Of a DNA stretch of 64,000 bases, positions 60,931 to 64,000 are shown piece after piece (position 1 is the first letter of the stretch; every line of letters begins with the position of its first letter). The notes beneath the pieces were generated by a model. The model was not told the DNA's origin, did no database searches, and saw only the letters and a list, made by a program, of their open reading frames with translations. The stretch comes from JACKBK01 sp963707275 (GTDB taxonomy: Bacteria > Chloroflexota > Anaerolineae > JAAEKA01): the NCBI GenBank assembly GCA_963707275.1, contig CAVPPH010000001.1, forward strand, positions 310,001 through 374,000. The letters are read 5' to 3'. The translations under genes were made by a program, and so were the position numbers.

Positions 60931-61417
60931 CCGACACGGTCAGCGGGTAGTCGCCCAGCGCGTCCTGCGGAAGCTGGATCAGCAGCGTCTCGGTCAGCGT
61001 CGCGCCCGGCCGCGATGTCGACGCTGGCCGGCAGGCTGACCTGCCAGCTGGCCGGCAGGCCGGCGACCGACAGCGTGTAGACGTCGGCCGCCGCGGCCGG
61101 GGTTGGTCAGCACGACGTCGAAGCTGGCTGTGCTGCCACCGTAGCTGCGTCTGTGTCTCCGGCGTCAGCGCCACGATGTGCGGCGCAGCCACCCAGAGCG
61201 GCGGCAGATGCAGCGTGTTGCTGCCGCTGCCCAGCGTGTAGGCGACCTCGGTACCCTGCGCCACCATCCTTGCCTCGCCTGGCTGCATAGCGGTCAGCAG
61301 ACTGTCGAAGGTGCGGGTCAGGACCGTTTCGGCGGCAGTTTGCAGAAAGTCCCAGCGATAGTCGGGGTCGGTGGACGCCGTCGGCGGGATGCTGAAGGTG
61401 CCGGTCAGCACCGTCAC
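60620..61417 (-). CDS. Large secreted protein, linker and first NEW3 segment (several frameshifts)
   Basis: From about 61430 the frame reads TVLTGTFSIPPTASTDPDYR to LTPETQTQLR near 61137. The following 200 bases change frame at least three times. A corrected reading gives GGSTASFDVVLTNPAAADVY, TLSVAGLPASWQVSLPASVD and ATLTETLLIQLPQDALGDYP, another NEW3-like domain. Surplus bases at a CCCC run and a GGG run explain two of the changes. Codons below about 60935 in this frame are spurious. Confidence 0.6.
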   Translation of the reverse strand: MTVLTGTFSIPPTASTDPDYRWDFLQTAAETVLTRTFDSLLTAMQPGEARMVAQGTEVAYTLGSGSNTLHLPPLWVAAPHIVALTPETQTQLRWQHSQLRRRADQPRPRRPTSTRCRSPACRPAGRSACRPASTSRPGATLTETLLIQLPQDALGDYPLTVSVAERRGRQRSGQRAAASQRRAGCRNYASPAGKQRRRRCRLHRHNHQQHTVCRQRCAGGDRSGRPQRQPGAVAGGHSQRLSVYDPERDAAGWPARLRVRGHRHG

Positions 61418-64000
61418 GTTGCTGATACCCGACGGTGTGGGTCAGTTCGACGCCGAAGACCGGCAGCGGCTGCGGCTCGCTGGTCTGGGTGCGGTAGGTG
61501 TTGTGCACCTCCCAACTGTTGGCCTCGGCCGTCGGGATGCTCAGGTCGTCGTTGACGTTGGTGATGTGATAGGTTTGCTGGTTCCACAGCGGGCGCGAGT
61601 TGGTCCACGCGCCGCCCATGCCGAATACCCGGACGCCGCTCAGACTGGCAGCCACAATCTCGGCCTGGCCGTCGTTGTCGGCGTCGATGATGATCGGATG
61701 GTCGGAGCCGGTGATGGAGAAAACCGCCGGCTCATAGAAGACCACGTCGCCGGTCGCGCCGTCGTAGATGGTGAAGCCCTGCTCGCGGCCGGTCCAGGCC
61801 ACCTCGTAGATGCCGTCGCCGTTCAGGTCCAGCACCGAGGCCGAGTTGGCCGATGTGCCGTCCTCGGCGATGACATCCCAGAGCAGGCTGCCGTCGGCGT
61901 TGAGGGCATAGAGTTTGCCGGTCTGGCCGGGCGCGAACTCGTGTTTCATGCCGGTAACGATCTCGACTTCTCCGTCGCCGTCGATGTCGGCGATGCTGAC
62001 GCCGCCCGGGTTGCCCGGCTCCAGCGGCACCGTCCAGACGACCGAGCCGTCGGCGTCCAGCACCGTCACGTTGCCGTTGTGGCTGATGACGATTTCGGGA
62101 CCGGGGTCGCCGCCCGGCTGCTGGCCGTCGATGTCACCCACGGCGTGCGAGCCAAGCAGCCCGTTCAAGCCGCTCGTGCGGATGGCCGGGGTGATGGGCA
62201 CCGACCAAACCAGCGATGGCGTGCCCAGGTTGTAGTCGTAGAGGCGCACCTGCGTCGGTGTGCCGGCCGCGCCGTCACCGTAATCGGCGGCGATGATGTC
62301 GAGCAGCCCGTCGCCGGTCATGTCGGCCAGCAGCGGCGGAACCACGTACTGCCCGAAGGTGGTGGACCATTGCAGCGTGCCGTCGCCGTCCAGCACTGCC
62401 AGCGTCTTGTCGGCATTGGTGACGATCTCCGGTTCGGGGTCGGCGTCCAGGTTGCCGATGGCCGGCGCGCCCAGGATGTCGAAGCTCTTGAGCGTCGGCA
62501 TGACCCACCAGGTGGACCAGCTTGCGCCGCCGGGATCGGGGCGGTAAACCCGTAGGTCCTTGCTGCTGTGGACGACGATTTCGCTGCCGGGCTGGCCGTC
62601 CAGTTCCGCCAGTGCGATGGAACCGATGAACGCGCGGTTGACCGGCGCGCCGCCGATGTCGTCGGTCCAGATCAGGGGCGTTCCGCCGCCTGCGTCCTGC
62701 CCGTCGGCGCGGTAAACGAAGAGCTTACCCCAGATCGAGGTCGTGTCGGAGCCGAAGACCAGCTCCACCACGCCGTCGTTGTTGATGTCACCGGCCGCCA
62801 TGCCGCTGACCATGCCGATGCTGCCGAAGAAGGGCGCGCCGTTGCCGGCCGCCGCGTTGTCGTACCACTCGACCATCGGCGCGTAGGGGTTGGTGTTGGG
62901 CGGGTTGGCAGCAAAGCCATCGACCCGCATCCGGCTGACGTTGCTGACGCGTACCGCATGCGGCCCAAAGGGCAGGTCGGTGAAGTGGAACGCCAGCGGC
63001 GTGTCGCTGAAGTCGTAGTCCATGCTGACGGTCGCCGTCAACACGCCATCCAGGAAGATCTCTACCTGTGGATCCTGGCTCGACGTGAAACCGTAGAAGG
63101 TGAAGGAATCGCCCAGGAAGCTGTACCAGACGTTGGCGTCGCCCGCGCCGGTCTGCATGTACGAGTAGTCGCCTTCGATGCCGTTGGCCGACTGGACGGT
63201 CTCAATGTAATCACTGAAATGCACCCGGCCGTTGAGCTGCGCCTGATTGGCATTCTGGAAGGCGTCCGACGCGGCCGTGCCGTCGTAGACCTCGATGAAG
63301 TCCAGCCAGACGTTGGTCCCGGTGCCGGGCGGATCGGGCTGACCCAATACCACGACCTCGACGGTGTGCGGGCCGGCGCTGAAGCCGCCATACTGCACCT
63401 CTTTTACCTCGTCGCCGGAACTGTACAGTCCGACGATACCCTGGCTGATGCCGTCCACCAGTACCTCGGCCTGGCCAGCGTTGTTGCGCGTGCGGAAGCC
63501 GATGTTGACCCACGTTCCGGTGAACTGCAAGGATGCCGTGTTGCCAGCCGTTGAGGAGCTGACTACGTAGCGCCCGCTGGAGCGCACATTGGGATCTTCG
63601 GTTCCCCAGGACTGGGGCCGCTGGGCGTATGGATAGCCGTTGTATCGCAGCGCGGGGTCGTTCTCCTCGTAGCGCACGAAACCGGTGTAGTTGGGCGGCG
63701 TGTAGAAGGGCGCGCTGCCCGGCGTGCTGAAGGCGTCCACCGTCTGCTCGCCGCGGTAGCGTGAGACTTGCAGGACGTGCAGGCCCGGCCCCAGGCCATC
63801 GAACGAGTAGGTGCGGGTGACGATGTCACTGCTGTACAGGTTCAGGTAGCCAACGAACTGTCCGTCGATCCGGGCAATCGAATCGGTGGTAGCGTTGTTG
63901 CGGGCGATGGCCTGGAAGGTGACGCTGTCGCCGGTGAAGGGGAACCACATCGAGGCGTCGTTGACTGACGTGCCGTCCTGGGCAAAGAACCCGCCGCTGG
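61107..64000 (-). CDS. Large secreted protein, N-terminal part with FG-GAP/VCBS repeats (runs off the window)
   Basis: The frame is open to the right edge, so the start lies outside; the ATG at 63950 is internal. From the N-terminal side come two or three carbohydrate-binding-like jelly-roll domains (FVGYLNLYSSDIV, VNIGFRTRNNAGQAEVLVDG, VEIFLDGVLTATVSMDYDFS). Then come FG-GAP/VCBS-type propeller repeats with calcium-binding loops such as GDINNDGVVELVFGSD, NLDADPEPEIVTNAD and DIDGDGEVEIVTG. Family sequence leaves the frame near 61432, after VGYQQRD. With the segments to 59432 the protein exceeds 1,500 residues and is exported, probably to the cell surface. Confidence 0.78.
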   Translation of the reverse strand, partial: SGGFFAQDGTSVNDASMWFPFTGDSVTFQAIARNNATTDSIARIDGQFVGYLNLYSSDIVTRTYSFDGLGPGLHVLQVSRYRGEQTVDAFSTPGSAPFYTPPNYTGFVRYEENDPALRYNGYPYAQRPQSWGTEDPNVRSSGRYVVSSSTAGNTASLQFTGTWVNIGFRTRNNAGQAEVLVDGISQGIVGLYSSGDEVKEVQYGGFSAGPHTVEVVVLGQPDPPGTGTNVWLDFIEVYDGTAASDAFQNANQAQLNGRVHFSDYIETVQSANGIEGDYSYMQTGAGDANVWYSFLGDSFTFYGFTSSQDPQVEIFLDGVLTATVSMDYDFSDTPLAFHFTDLPFGPHAVRVSNVSRMRVDGFAANPPNTNPYAPMVEWYDNAAAGNGAPFFGSIGMVSGMAAGDINNDGVVELVFGSDTTSIWGKLFVYRADGQDAGGGTPLIWTDDIGGAPVNRAFIGSIALAELDGQPGSEIVVHSSKDLRVYRPDPGGASWSTWWVMPTLKSFDILGAPAIGNLDADPEPEIVTNADKTLAVLDGDGTLQWSTTFGQYVVPPLLADMTGDGLLDIIAADYGDGAAGTPTQVRLYDYNLGTPSLVWSVPITPAIRTSGLNGLLGSHAVGDIDGQQPGGDPGPEIVISHNGNVTVLDADGSVVWTVPLEPGNPGGVSIADIDGDGEVEIVTGMKHEFAPGQTGKLYALNADGSLLWDVIAEDGTSANSASVLDLNGDGIYEVAWTGREQGFTIYDGATGDVVFYEPAVFSITGSDHPIIIDADNDGQAEIVAASLSGVRVFGMGGAWTNSRPLWNQQTYHITNVNDDLSIPTAEANSWEVHNTYRTQTSEPQPLPVFGVELTHTVGYQQRDGADRHLQHPADGVHRPRLSLGLSANCRRNGPDPHLRQSADRYAARRGKDGGAGYRGRLHAGQRQQHAASAAALGGCAAHRGADAGDTDAATVAAQPASTSC

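Overview
The window is high-GC bacterial chromosome, most likely from a Chloroflexota member of the Anaerolineae/Caldilineae type. This is inferred from gene content: a DUF2298 (Chlor_Arch_YYY) protein beside an Agl23/TIGR03663 protein, two long MalT-like LuxR regulators, an FMN riboswitch in front of a RibXY-type transporter, and several secreted CSLREA/beta-helix proteins ending in dockerin-like repeats. No rRNA, tRNA, CRISPR array, phage or plasmid replication gene was recognised.

Layout. 0-6 kb: membrane glycosyltransferase-like proteins (DUF2298 C-terminus, a polytopic protein, Agl23 fused to an NHL propeller). 6-12 kb: metabolism (MttB-type methyltransferase, phytoene-desaturase-like FAD enzyme, NagA and a SIS-domain amino-sugar enzyme). 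12-17 kb: a CYTH/CHAD protein paired with a ParA ATPase, a small unknown protein and phosphoglycerate mutase. 17-20 kb: DUF433 protein and a TPP enzyme on the minus strand, then a GyrI-like protein. 20-34.5 kb: two paralogous modules of a LuxR regulator plus small membrane proteins (DUF4386, DUF6326), flanking a MacB-type ABC exporter with a very large FtsX permease. 34.5-37 kb: a lipoprotein, then an MBL-fold hydrolase behind a long structured leader. 37-40 kb: FMN riboswitch, permease, substrate-binding lipoprotein, ATPase (probable riboflavin uptake). 40-47.4 kb: threonine synthase, AlaX editing protein, a second MBL protein with an acidic tail, asparaginase and a DUF2079 membrane protein. 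47.5-64 kb: secreted proteins, namely an M36 metalloprotease, a small exported protein and, on the minus strand, two CSLREA/beta-helix proteins, a lipoprotein and a large FG-GAP/NEW3 protein. Three of the minus-strand proteins end in dockerin-like repeats.

A major caution is that at least 20 positions show a conserved protein jumping frame by one base with nothing lost. This is the signature of residual sequencing or assembly indels rather than gene decay. Such genes are described here as one protein in two or more frame segments. Intergenic DNA is rich in short palindromic repeats of at least four families, some lying at stop codons or captured inside reading frames. The best candidates for new biology are the duplicated LuxR/DUF4386/DUF6326 modules with shared cis elements, the CHAD-ParA pair, the uncharacterised structured leader before the MBL gene, and the dockerin-bearing secreted set.
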